The position numbers were made by a program, and so were the translations under genes. A stretch of DNA of 64,000 nt from Epiperipatus broadwayi. Its lineage: Eukaryota; Onychophora; Udeonychophora; Euonychophora; Peripatidae. Below are positions 13,501 to 27,900 of the stretch, piece by piece. The notes beneath the pieces were generated by a model. The model saw only the letters and a program-made list of their open reading frames with translations. It made no database searches and was not told the DNA's origin. The stretch is from assembly GCA_028023455.1 (NCBI GenBank), contig JAQFVV010012394.1, positions 33,052,650-33,116,649 on the forward strand, read 5' to 3'. Numbering within the stretch: the stretch's first letter is position 1; each line of letters opens with the position of its first letter.

Positions 13501-15874
13501 ATTCTGCTCCATCCCATTTCCACAACATAACCTTTGTCAACTTTATGGCCTTTATATCTAAATTCTCTTTATCGTTTCCCAAACCCAGCATAAAAACCAA
13601 TAATCCACTTTCTGTATAATCATCTTTTTTATACTTATTCTTCCATAACTTCATTATTTGTACCAATTATTTGTTAATGTGATGTGATGTATTGTGACTT
13701 CTCCATAAATGAAGTCAAGAATATCTCAGCTAATGCCCAGATAAACCTGTTAGCCACTTTATTTTCCATTCCCCACTTTAAATTTTTCCATATTCTGCTC
13801 CATTCCATTTCCACAACATAATCTTTGTCAACTCTATAACCTTTATATCTAAATCCCCTTTATCTTTTCCCAAACCCAGTATAAAAACCAATAATTCACT
13901 TTCTGTATAATCACTTTTTTCATATTTATTCTTCCATAACTTCAATATATCTGTCCTTTCTGTTTTCAACCAATTATTGCAGATAGAACACCATCTAGTG
14001 TTGTATAATGGAAGTAAAATACCAACAATATCAAAATAAAACAGTAAAATAGAATAAAACCCTCATATATAGATCCAATATAACTTCAAAAAATTGACTA
14101 TATAACATAACAATAACAGAATAAATAATATATACACTGTAGGGCTTTATATACTACTTATATAATTTTCCATTCATTTTTAATTGACTAATTGTTAACT
14201 AAATTTATTGGTTATAAATGTTCATGCAATTACTTCAGTTATGCTTAAAGTAATATTTGTCTTTTTTATCTTTAATGTAATTTAAAGGGGTAATAATTTT
14301 TGTAGCATATATCTACATGTTGAGCAATGAATGTATAAAACAGATTTATAATCTCATCTATTAATTGCATTATTAAGTTCTTTGATCTTTATATCTAACT
14401 GGTTCCCCCTATGATCATAGTAAATCATATTGCAATGTTCATATTAATATATGTAGCTGTTGTATATGGTTTTTTATTATTTATTATAATTTACATGAGA
14501 AAACAGCATAATGGACTTCATTAAATTTCACTTTTGATATTATTTATAAACATAATATAGTTTCAAGTTTTACTTACAATGTCATGTGATTCTGAGTCAA
14601 TTAGCAAAGGATTTTCTATGGTCAAAACTTTATCTACTTTTTCATACACATTTAATGACTGGATTTCTTTCACATATGCTGTGCAGGAATAAGAAATGGA
14701 CCACAGCTTATTTATACTAACAGCAGAGCTTGGAATATTCTCTGGAATTTGGATGTCTTTAAATTTGATATAGTGCCTACCTTTTGGTATTAAACCTGCA
14801 AAAATAAAATAAAAAATAATAATAACATATTGACTTTTTTCCAATATATATATATATATATACATATAAGTAAAATAAATAAAGTAGTTGTTGGGTTAAA
14901 CTGAATATTATTTTGTATTACTTTTCAATGTTTCAACAAAATAGCATTCATCTTTGTCAAGGCTATGTTTTTAAAGAAAAAATATTGATTGTGAAGTAGG
15001 TGAGTATTCAGAATATGTGGATTAACAAGATGTATATTTTCTTCAGTTTCACCATTAATTTATTTCAAGTTTATATTAGAAGAAAGAGATAAAATAAGTG
15101 ATCTCCATTAGGCTGGAATATGTTGTGTTTCATCAGATGTATTTAAACCAGTTGGTCTTTTTAATACTTCAATAGAATTCCTCATAATTCTGAAATTATA
15201 CTTTTCCAAATTATATCTCATTCTTTACCTCATACTCAATCTTTACTACTTGAGATCTAATCTTTTATTCAAAAAACGTAATCTTGACAATGGCAAATGC
15301 TATTTCATCAAATTTTTAATACAAAAAAATACATGGTTTAATCTAAAAACTATTTTATTTGCACCATATAACCATGAAAACACTATATATATATATATAA
15401 TCAATAAAACAAATCATATATCACATGACTTGTTTTAAGCTTGTATTACAAATATGTAACATAGGGAGCATACCAATAGTGCTAATAAGATTTTATTGAT
15501 ACGTTTCACAAAAGAAAGCATTTAAAATCTCTATCTAGATTTATCTCTATTCTCAGGCCAATTGGTTTCAAGCTTTTGGCTCATCTCAATGAGGAGCTAG
15601 GACATTCAGACACTAGATCTAAAATACCAACTCAAAAGCCAGCACTTATCTAATACATAACTATTAAATAGAAAATCTGAAATTTTCAGAGTGTAAATGT
15701 CTTTAAATCTAGTTATCAAACTTAAATATTTATATGGGTCTGAAAACACTTCAGCCTCACCATATATTATTAGTCTCAGCAATATAACATCACCAAAGTC
15801 TCAAGGGCAAAATTATTATAATAAAGCAAATCATATGTAGCATGAGTTGTTTTAAGCTTGTATTCCAGATATGT

Positions 15875-15936
<62 letters not shown>

Positions 15937-18900
15937 AACAATATATAAATATGTCATTACATTAATTTAAAATAAAAAACTTTTAAGTTCGCAAATAAAA
16001 ATAAATTTATTAAAAACTAAAAGCTAAAAAAAATTAAAGAGTTGTTCAATATATATATACATTCGCAAAGATGCAAAACTTTAAAAATTATTTCTTTTTT
16101 TAAATAAAAAAAAAGAAAAAAGGTATTTGAACATATTTTTTTTAGAAAAAAGTAGAAGAAAAGGATAAAATATTTTTGGTAAATGAAAATGATTGTGTTA
16201 TAAATTAATTGAAAAGCAAAATGGCTCTTGGGGTTTTTATATAATTAAAAAGTCAGAGGATAAGATATAGATAAGAGAATAAAAAGAATTAGCTTGACCA
16301 ATGGAAGCACCAAGCCTCAGCTCGGACCATAACAAAAATGATGGATTAGTGACGTTTTGTTTGTTGAATCCAGAAGATGATTATAAAAAGGAAAAATATT
16401 GAAATTAAGGACAGTTCCAGCTTGATTTTGTGAGAAGAGCAATATGACACACTTATCACTCTCTTTCACTTATTTCAAATAAAATGACTGAAAAACAAAT
16501 TTGAACCAGCTAAGGCAGCCTCCAGATTGAGAACTGCGGAACAACAGACCAGTATTCCAATGGGAACATCGTGGGAATTGGCCCCCACCCCGATCGTTAT
16601 AATTGGCCACCCAACATGTGCTGATCTTTAAATAAACCACGAATACCCTGAGCAAATAATTTTTTTAATGAAATGTTTTATCTACCGTATATACATTAAA
16701 ACTTATAAAAGTGCTGCCAGTAAGAAAAATTGCGCATATGTAAAAATAAATGCGAGGAATAAAACGTAATAATTAATATAAATCATAAATTTTTTTTTAA
16801 AAAAAAGTCTTACTTTAAATGCAACCGTTTAACATGCCTAAGTAATACTTAAAAATAGAAGAAAAGAAACTTGGAAGGGAGAGGGCAGAAATTTAGCTGG
16901 TAGAAAGGAATCAACAGTCAACAATTTTTTTTTATCATTATATTTGTGTGTAATTACTGTTTTGTCTTTTAAAAAAAAGTTTTGTCCTTTTGAAATTTTC
17001 ATATATAATCAAATTGTGTAACATAATTACTAACACTAAGTAAATTCTTTTTTTTTTTTTTAATGTTTTTGTTTTTTGAGGAAGTTTACTGATATGTAAC
17101 GATATATAAATATGTCATTACATTAATTTAAAATAAAAAACTTTAAGTTAGCAAATAAAAATAAATTTATTAAAAACTAAAAGCTAAAAAAAATTAAAGA
17201 GTTGTTCAATATATATATATACATTCACACAGATGCAAAACTTTAAAAATTATTTCTTTTTTTAAATAAAAAAAATGGAAAAAGGTATCTGAACGTATTT
17301 TTTTTTTTAAAAAAGTATAAGAAAAGGATAAAATATTTTTGGTAAATGGAAATGATTGTGTTATAAATTAATTGAAAAGCAAACTAGCCCTTGGGGCTCT
17401 TATATAATTAAAAAGTCAGAGGATAAGATATAGATAAGAGAATAAAAAGAATTAGCTTGACCAATGGAAGCACCAAGCCTCAGCTCAGACCATAACAAAA
17501 ATGATGGATTAGTGATGTTTTGTTTGTTGAATCCAGAGGATGATTATAAAAAGGAAAAATATTGAAATTAAGGACAGTTCCAGACAGTTCCAGCTTGATT
17601 TTGTGAGAAGAGTGATAAGACGCACTTATCACTCTCTCTCACTTATTTCAAATAAAATGACTGAAAAACAAATTTGAACCAGCTAAGGCAGCCTCCGGAT
17701 TGAGAACTATGGAACAACAGACCGTTATTCCAATGGGGACATCACAGGAATTGGCACCAAGAACCGTGACTCTTCTACTGTAAGCTATTGAACTGAACAA
17801 TTTTAAAATTTAAAGTAATTAAAAACTTTCATCAAGATTTGACAAGTTAATAAACAAGCTAAATCTAATTTTTGTAAAATGAATTATAATCTGACTTTTC
17901 CAAATCAATTATTGTTTTTTTTTTCATTTAAGTTTGCCAAAAATCATTTCCATTTTTTTTTATTAATATTTATTGTAGAAATTATTAACTGCATTAAATT
18001 TAAGTTGGGCATAGACACGTGCATGGATCGTTCACGTTTAATTATGTTTTGTTTTCATATATGATTAAAATATATAGACATTTGGTAAATAATGATATCT
18101 TACATTGAATATCTAAAATGTATTTATTTGGATGTCTTTTTAGTTATTGGTGTCAATGCGGCATCTTATGATGAATGCCATTGGGTTTCTAGTGAATTCC
18201 CTCTGCAATTACATCAATGACTTTATATTTTGATCATTTATGTTTATTTTGAAATGTTTTTGAGTGTGTAATCTGTGTAGTCGATCTATGCTCAACATTA
18301 AAAAAACAAAATTTTATAAATCCATCTGTGGGAATTTATATAAATGTTAAATGTAAGGTGGGCATGAATGGCTATATAGATTTGTAAAGTTATATTAATT
18401 AATTAGGGGAGGGTAATCTTAGGTTATTTGTTTCTTAGTTAAATTAGGTCAATGGATTGGATATATTGGTATAATTAGTAGATGTAGTATGAGGTTCACT
18501 ATGTGCAGGATCTCCAATATACACCGCACACCTCTTTTTGCCTATGGAAGAGAATAGTAAGACGGAAAAATGCAGTCCCTTCCTATGGAGTTTTTATTAT
18601 TGTTCTTCTTGCCATACAGATGTAACATTCCTGTATTGGACAAGAGTCAATGTCTTCTCTAACCATGCTGTTCAGATGTACATTCCTGACAGTATGATCT
18701 ATATATTTGTGCTGTCGTATTTTCATGCTACATTGAATACATCAGTGTATTGGATGGATTGACGCCGGTTTGACTGCAAACTTTTGGCCTAAGGTTAAAT
18801 AAGGGATAGAATATTTTCTTTTCAAATACAATCTATGTAGTCTATTCATACTCGACAATCTTAATAAAAAAAATATTAAATTCATTTGTACGGACAATTT

Positions 18901-21900
18901 TAAAATGATAATTTAAATTAAATGTTAATATTAAAATCTAAAATAATAAATGTTATTCCTCAAATTTAAATGATTATATATGTGCGTAAATAAATATTGT
19001 TTGTGTGTTAATTACTGGCAATGGCTTATTTTATTCTTTTTTTATTATTAAAAATATTCTTAGATAAGAATTTATAAATATAAATCTCTGCTGTTCCACT
19101 GAGCTAGTGACAATGGGCTAACGGTCGGAATCAACCAATATAAAAATAATGTTTTTTTTTAACTTACATATCTGCCTACTATATAAATTTTCTAGGTTCA
19201 AATGCCTAGTGGCGCCCTGTAGTGCAGATACATTAAGACTGTTATTCTCTCCGATCGTTATAATATATAGGGAAAAAATTATTTTATTCACATAAATAAA
19301 ATGGATTAAAATATGGGAAATAATTTTTAGTATCATTTTCACAAATAACAATGTGACATATTTTACAACAACAGAAATTAGATATAATTTTTTTATGTAC
19401 AGAGTATATGGATGGTGAAGAATATTAATGTAAAAATGTGAAAAATTAAGTTTATAAATAGTTTTAATTTCATTTTCTATCAATTTTTATGGGCATCTTA
19501 TTAAGAAAAAAGTAAATTTAATTAATATAATTTATCCAAACTTCAAACACTTTTAGCAAACTTTATTTGTACATACACCTACGTTTCGACTGACCTGCAG
19601 TCTTCTTCAGAGCTATGATATAATGAACAAAATAAAAAAACAACTATATAATAACACCATAAAAAAAATTTTAAAACAATAAAAAAAACATAAAATATAT
19701 ATATTAAAAACCTGAAATAAATAATCAAACCCAAATAAAACAATTAATATAAAATAAAATGTACTACATAAATGAAAAATAAATATAAATTATACATGTG
19801 TATTCTTAACTTTATACATATATACATTCAAGGACAACTATTAATCTAAATATTATCTATTTTATTATTATTAACAATCTACTAATTATCTGTATTCTTC
19901 ATAAACTTAAACTTTATGATGAGTAACTAAAATTCTTTTAATTTTAAATCATATTTATTATTTTCTTACTCATTCTTTTAAAATTAATATTTTATATTTA
20001 TTATTGCTGAATATTTAAAACCTATAAACTTTATAATCTTTACACTTACTAAGGCTATTCTGATCTTCAAAATAAAATAAGAAAAATCGTTTTTTTCAAA
20101 AAATTATCTTATACCCTAGCTCCCTCTATTACATATTATTTAAACTAAATATATATCCCCTACAACTCTTTATATATATATTTTACACTTTAACTTTTAT
20201 TATATAATACTCATAAATTTATATTATACTTCTTTATATGTTTTTATATATATAAACCCTACAACTTTATTTACATATATATTTTTTTATTTTATATATT
20301 TTAACTTTTATTATTATTTTTATATAATTCTTATAAAAAAAATTTATACTGTTTTATATGTAAATATTATGCTAAGTTTATTAATTTATTTATTTATTAT
20401 TATTTAATATCTGTAAATATACCCAAATTTATATTCATATTTAACCTAACCATTTTTTATCATCCCCAACTTATTTATTAACAATTATCTCTTTACATAT
20501 TTATCTCTATATATCTTATTTAATAACTAAACCAATCTCATCCTAATCCCAGAATCTCTATTAAATTCTGGTTTTATCTTTCTTATTAATATAGCTTCTT
20601 TTATTTTCCTTTCTTTAATACTTTTTGTATATAACTTCATTTTTATTGAACTTTGTGTAAATTTGTGTCCTGTTTCTTTTGTATGTATATATATTGGTGA
20701 TTTATTATCTGCCATATGTTGTTTTAGTCTTGTTTTTATAGAATTTTTTGTTTCTCCCACATATTTGTTATCAATCCCACTATCTAGACATTGTTTGCAT
20801 TTTATCACATATACTCCATTAATTATTTCTTTATTATCTTTATTATATCCTATGTATTTGTTATCTATCAAATTTAATAGGTTTTCTCTTTTTTTATTAA
20901 CTATTTTTGTATTAATTATTCTTTTGTATCTTTTATTAATCTTCTTTATAATTTTGTTAAATTTATTCACTATGATATTATTATTTGTTTTTATTCCTAT
21001 ATATCTATCTTCACCTTTCTTTTTTCCTTCACTCTTTTCATTTTTATTTATCTTATATTCTATTTTTCCAATACTTCTTTTAATTATATATACAGGGAAA
21101 CCATTCATTTTTAATTCATTGATTATTAAATCTTTTTGTATATTATAATCTTCTTTCCTTGAACAATACATTGCAGCTCTATATATTCTTGAATATATAC
21201 AACTAATTTTATATTTCCTATCAATGTTGGAAAACCAATTTGTTATTTTGTTACCAATATTATTCTTTTTATAAACACTTGTCTCAATACACCATTTTTT
21301 ATCTATCAATTTCTTTTGAAACATTATATCCAGATATGCAATTTTATTATTCTCTTCCTTCTCAACTGTAAATTTTATATTCTCTTCTATTTTATTAATA
21401 TCATTAATAAACCAGCTTATTTGTCTTTGGCTTTTATTAAAAATCATTAAATAATCGTCTACATATCTGTTAAAAAACAAAGGAGCATTTTTATTTTCTG
21501 TTATATTTTTATCAAATTCATTCATATAAATATTACTTAAAATTGCACTAAGAGCTCCTCCCATTAACAATCCTTCTTTTTGCTTATAGAATTCTGTATT
21601 ATATTCAAAAACTACATCCTTGCAACATAATTCCATTAAATCTACCAAAATATGAACAGGTATTTTTATTGTTTTATTTTTATCCTTAATATATTTCTCT
21701 ATAGCTAAATTTATCGCTTTACCTACATTTAAATTAGTATACATAGAAATAATGTCCATCTTTAAAAACGCTAAGTTTCTGTATTCATATTTTTTAAATA
21801 TGTCATTAACCTCATGTATTAAAATTTTATTATTTTTAATATTGGAATTTTCATACTCATTAGCATATTTTTTAAAAATTTCACTGGATAACCATTTTGA

Positions 21901-24900
21901 AACCTTGTCTAAATAAGATCCTTTACAATCAATAATTGGCCTTAGTGGGATATTTTCCTTGTTAATTTTTGGAGCCCCATATATTCTTGCTGTTTTACAT
22001 TCTTTACTTCCTATTTTCTCAAATGTTAATCTGTCTATTAATCCCTCCTTATAAATATGTTTAATTAATGTATATATCTTTTTATTTTTTAAGTCACTGT
22101 CATTCTTCTTAACTTTTTCAAATACCTTATCACTCAGCATAACCTTCATTTTTTCTAAATAATATTTTTTATCTAATATCACCAATTTATTTCCTTTATC
22201 TGACTTTAAGAAAACTACTTCTTTTTCATACTTAGACTTAATCTTTTTGACTTCTTCCTTCCCTATTAATTCTTTGTTTTTCTTTACATTTTCTTTACTT
22301 CTATTTCCAATTTTATTATTATTTTCTATTTTATATATCAAATTATTTATTTCTTTTTTAAATTCATCAAACCATATTTTCTCTTCATTATTTAACAATT
22401 TTGTAATATCTTTGTCATCATAATAGTATACTCCATATTTTTCTTCTATAAAATCTTGTGCTATTTTTTCCATTGTTGCTTCTATCTCTATCACATCCTT
22501 CTTAACATCATTTCCAATTGGCACATATTTAATTCCTTTGTTCAATATATTTTTTTCTTCTTCTGTAAAATCTATCTTTGAAAGATTGTATATATTATTC
22601 ATTTTGTCATTTGTTATAATCCCTTGTTTTACTTTTTGTTCTTCCATTAATATTTTAAATTTTTTAACATGTCTCTTATTTGTTTTTTCATTTATCATAT
22701 TTCTTCTTATCTCACATAATTCTCTAAATTTATTCTCTTCATCTTTTGTTATTTTGTCCCTCAATATGAATTCTATATTATTTATTTTTTTATATAAACG
22801 ATTTTTCTTATTTTATTTTGAAGATCAGAATAGCCTTAGTAAGTGTAAAGATTATAAAGTTTATAGGTTTTAAATATTCAGCAATAATAAATATAAAATA
22901 TTAATTTTAAAAGAAGAATGAGTAAGAAAATAATAAATATGATTTAAAATTAAAAGAATTTTAGTTACTCATCATAAAGTTTAAGTTTATGAAGAATACA
23001 GATAATTAGTAGATTGTTAATAATAATAAAATAGATAATATTTAGATTAATAGTTGTCCTTGAATGTATATATGTATAAAGTTAAGAATACACATGTATA
23101 ATTTATATTTATTTTTCATTTATGTAGTACATTTTATTTTATATTAATTGTTTTATTTGGGTTTGATTATTTATTTCAGGTTTTTAATATATATATTTTA
23201 TGTTGTTTTTTTTTTTATTGTTTTAAAAAAATTTTTATGGTGTTATTATATAGTTGTTTTTTTATTTTGTTCATTATATCATAGCTCTGAAGAAGACTGC
23301 AGGTCAGTCGAAACGTAGGTGTATGTACAAATAAAGTTTGCTAAAAGTGTTTGAAGTTTGGATAAATTATATTTATATGATATTACGGCAAACATAAAGA
23401 AAAGTGTGATTTTGGTAATATTTATAAATTTAATTAACTTAACATTATCAAAATATTTATCTAATTTCCCATGCCTTTATCTGGGAAAGGCGAAGAATTT
23501 CTTTTTTTACTTTTTAGTGCTTATAAGTAAATAAAAATGTCTTTCATTTTATATAAATGATATACTTTGTGAGTTCATCCATGTATGATTTTAATTATGA
23601 ACTTGCAAAGTATATCATTTATAACTAACCTGTGAAAATCATTGACAAAGTTAAGAGACTGAAGTGGAGATATGCTTGACATATTGCTAGAAGAGACAAT
23701 AATAGATGGACAGTTGAAATCTTAAACTAGATTCCAAGAGATTGTAAAAGATGCATAGAGTGACCACATTTGAGATAGTTGAATGAAATAAGGAAGTGTG
23801 CTGTTGTGATGTGAAGAAAAGAGGCTAGAGATCAGAGAAAATTGATTGAATTTGGAGAAATCTTCATCCTGCAATGGGTCGATAATGGTTGAAAATGATT
23901 ATGAGAATGATATATATATATATTATTTTCTACTTTTCAGTTTTATATATGTAACAATAAACTATTGAACTGAGGTAAATTTAATTAAATTATATTTTAC
24001 CTAGACAGAAAGTCTAAAAAAGTAAATTAAATAAAGTGTATAATAAATATAAATAAAAACCCCAGTTGATTCAGATATTACAAATAATTCTGTTGTTTAT
24101 TAAAAAGAATGGTAATAAATAATGCTAGTATCAATGTTAGATGTACAATTAAACATTTAAAATTTTCATCAATTTTTTTTGCTAAAATTATTTGCGAACA
24201 CTAAAAAACAATTATAATTATCAGGAATACATATCAATTCAAAGTTTCAAAATAGCTAGAAATCGGCAAGTGCATGTAAATTGGAATTACAAATCTTATC
24301 ATTAATTCTTATTAAGTGCATGGTCAGCACATAAATATATATTTAAGGCTTTAACCGTAATACTATGTGCCTTGAGTGTTTAATTCTATCATGAGAGGGA
24401 CCTCTACAAATCTTAACACAAGATTACAACTTTATAAAGATAAGAGCAGTATCATATATTCAACCTACTTTCTAATTATACAGGCAAATCTAAAGCACTT
24501 TGATTTGAAAGTGTGAAGCTAGTAAGTTCTTCACTAATTAAGTCCACTACTCATTTAGAAATCAACATTCACAAAATCTTTTGATTCACAGCGAGTTAAT
24601 ATTTAGATCTTATAATTTAAAATATTTCCAAATCAATTTAAAGTTGTAAACATTAATTCTTATTAAGCACATGGTCAGCACATAAATACATATAAGGCTT
24701 TAACCTTAATACTATGTACCTTGAGTGATTAATTTTACCATGAGAGGGACCTCTACAAGCCTTAACTAAAGATTATGACTTTATAATGATAAAAAACAGT
24801 GTTTTATCTTCAACCTACTTTCTAATTATATAGGTGAATCTAAAGCATTTTGATTGGAGAGTGTGAAGCTAGTAAGTTCTTCACTAATTAAGTCCACTAC

Positions 24901-27900
24901 CTCATTTAAAAATCAACATTTGTGAAATCTTTCGATTCACAGCGAGTTAATATTTAGATCCTATAATTAGAAATATTTTGAATCAATTTAAAGTTGAAAA
25001 CATTAATCCTTATTAAGTGCATGGTTAGCACATAAATATATATATAAGGATTTAACCTTAATACTATGCACCTTGAGTGCTTAATTTTACCACAAGAGGG
25101 ACCTCTACAAATCTTAACACAAAAACTTGCTAGCTTCACAATCTCAAATCAAAATGTTTTAGATTTGCCTGTATAATTAGAAAATAGGTTGATGATAAGA
25201 TGTTGCTCTTATCTTTATAAAGTTGTAATCTTCTGTTAAGATTTGTAGAGGTCCCTCTTATAGTAAAATTAAGCATTCAAGGTGCATAGTATTAAGGTTA
25301 AAGCCATATATGTATTTAAATCTTAGCATTGTAAACTTAAAAAACAGAATAAATTAAACAAAATGATATTAAAATTGTCTTTACTGGAAATATATAATTG
25401 CTTGATGATTATTAAATCTTCATGTAGCAGCTAGAGAATTGTTTAAACATCTAAGCATTGTCTATTAATAAAAAAACATCAGCCAACCTTTATACAATAA
25501 GTGTTTGAATTATGGTCTTCTCAATTGTAACTTTTAAAGCATTTGATATAGGCAAAAAATGAGTCATATATCATGCTGAATTTTGTTAAATTTTATCAAT
25601 AAGTGGCATTTATAAATAATAATTCTGTACTGTAAGTTTTACTACACCATTTTTATGCATGATGACTGTTTTTATCCATGTTCAACACCTTGTGGAGAGA
25701 TGTAATCATAAATATATGACCAATGACATGTGAAGAAGATGTATGCCCCTCAAAATGCACATTTTGTGCTGAATCAGCACTCATCATTTGACCCAGATCA
25801 TAATCGCTTACACATATTTTTATTGTTTCATATATGTAGACACTCCTGAAGTTCTTTGTCATTCCAAATAATTTCTTATATATATAATTTATTCATGTTA
25901 TTTACTAATACCCTCTACAAAAATTTATGAAAATTTATAGTCTTATGTATGACAATGTTTGATGAAAAATCAACTAATCTCTTGTTAATATATTCTGTCA
26001 ATTAAACATGATTTCAGCAGCTGTTTGAAGGACTAAGTGCGAACACATCCAACAGAACAAATTTGAATGTAAATTTTATTTGTAATTTAATCAAAATGTA
26101 CATTGTATCTACTTATTTCTAATGATAAGACAGAGCTTATAAACCAACTCATTTTAAAATAATATTGCATGCAAATAAAAATTTTAAATGTTTAAATATT
26201 AATTAGTTAACACCATATACATGTGTGTGCTCGTGTCTGTGAATATAATAAATAATGCATTAATAAAACTTATAACCTCATTTAGCTAAATGTACATTTA
26301 CGAACATGGCTTTTAAGTGACATTGGAGTTAATTAAACCATCTTAATTAAGACAGAGGTAGCTAAAACTCACGATTGTGATATAATACACCCAACATTCA
26401 TTAGATTTAATAAAATAACTAAAAACTTATTAGGTTTAATTATTTTCTTAATTAACCCCCATTATTCCTATTTTTAAAGAATGGCTCATTGATAATAAAT
26501 TACATAAATTATAATTTAGTACAAGTAATAATAATAACTAATAATTGAACGGTTTATTGTTTTGGAATTCATAAGAAGTTTGAGTATGGACAGCAGCACA
26601 GAAAAGATGTGATTCATGGACCTTAAATTCCAAAATCCACCACTCTGCAATACCCACAGAATATACTAGTGAAAACAGCCAAAATTTACACTGAATGTAT
26701 TACTGTTAATTAGATATGAGCATAATTCTTTCTGAATATAAAATGAGATATTCTGGGCAAATAGAAATTAAATTACTGACCTCAACCTCAAAGTCATGTA
26801 ATCTATTAAACAAAATAGGAATTTGTCTAGGGCTCCACTATTAGGGGCCCCGAATTATAAAATCAGTTGTATGGGCTGAAAATTTTTTAGAATGAAAAAT
26901 AAGACAACATTTTTGAATGAAATTTATGCATAATGAAACATTTTGAATTCTGAAAATATATTTGAGGGATTTAAAGCAATGGTGCTCAACCTGTGGGTCG
27001 CAATCTCTCAAGGGATCACATAAAATTTGTTGAGGGTCATAAAAATTTTGTCAACTCTCATATTATAATTTTTTAATTAAAAAACAAAAACCTAAACACT
27101 ATTAAAATACATGAAAACTGCTCAGCTTATTAGTGTGTGTCTGATCACTCTTGTGTTAAACATTTCCTTTTTTATATTTTTATCTCTTTGTATAAACAGC
27201 ACACCATAATGGTGCTTTGCGTATACTACTCTCATTTCTCTTGTTCATTATCAGAGTTTTGTTCTTCGTGCTAGTATCCTCTTAACGTTAATATATGGTA
27301 CTATGTTCTTGAATATTACACATTTTTTAAAACAGACTAAAAAACTTATAATTGCTACAAATCAACAGATGTACAAGAACCAAGTATTAATATATATTTT
27401 TTGTTAATACGCAATATTTTCAAAGTTCTTATATCAAGTTGTATATACTGAAACATAATATAAAGATGTATATTTGTATGTGGTAAAATGACTTTTATTA
27501 TTGCTATTCTTATATGCTTATAATAAGATGATAACAACATATAGGGTCACGTAAATTTTTAGTCTGATTATAGTTAGCAAGTGTAAAAAATTATGCAGCA
27601 CTGATTTTAATAAAAGTATAAGAACATGCATATTATCGATGTACCAAGATTGATATCGGCAGTTTAGATTTGCATTTCATTAATCGATAAATAAATTATA
27701 TTTTAATAAGTAATTGAAATTAGGAGATATTTTTATTTCATTATTAAACATATATACTTTTATTGTATTTAAAATATTTTGTTTTTTAAATAATGAAATT
27801 TTATTTAAAATTGTTCACATTTTATTTAATGAACATTCCAAAAACAATTTCTCTACGCAGAAAAATGTTTGCATTCACACTGTAAATGGATCCCCAAATT

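Larger units (their letters stand above)
19524..23373 (-). mobile_element. Full-length Penelope-like retroelement
   Basis: A 3.85-kb unit made of two long inverted terminal repeats (19524-20092 and 22797-23373) around one uninterrupted minus-strand ORF with RT and GIY-YIG endonuclease domains. Inverted or direct terminal repeats (pseudo-LTRs) and a C-terminal GIY-YIG nuclease define canonical Penelope-like elements. Near-identity of the repeats and the intact ORF point to a recent insertion. It lies in a 15.9-kb intron of the arrestin gene in the same orientation as the gene. I could not identify a convincing target-site duplication. Confidence 0.93.

Noticed and set aside
18538-18762. 74-aa plus-strand ORF in a less AT-rich patch
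   Set aside because: No domain, splice context or homology cue; more likely part of an old non-coding repeat.
19100-19260. Possible tRNA-derived SINE (CCACTGAGCTAGTGAC)
   Set aside because: Only a loose match to a tRNA D-arm region; no paired stems or promoter boxes at proper distance.
20663-21148. 161-aa plus-strand ORF rich in Leu, Ile and Phe
   Set aside because: It is the antisense shadow of the lysine-rich Penelope ORF; A-rich coding strands read as hydrophobic on the other strand.
22538-22873. 111-aa plus-strand ORF
   Set aside because: Antisense shadow of the N-terminal part of the Penelope ORF.
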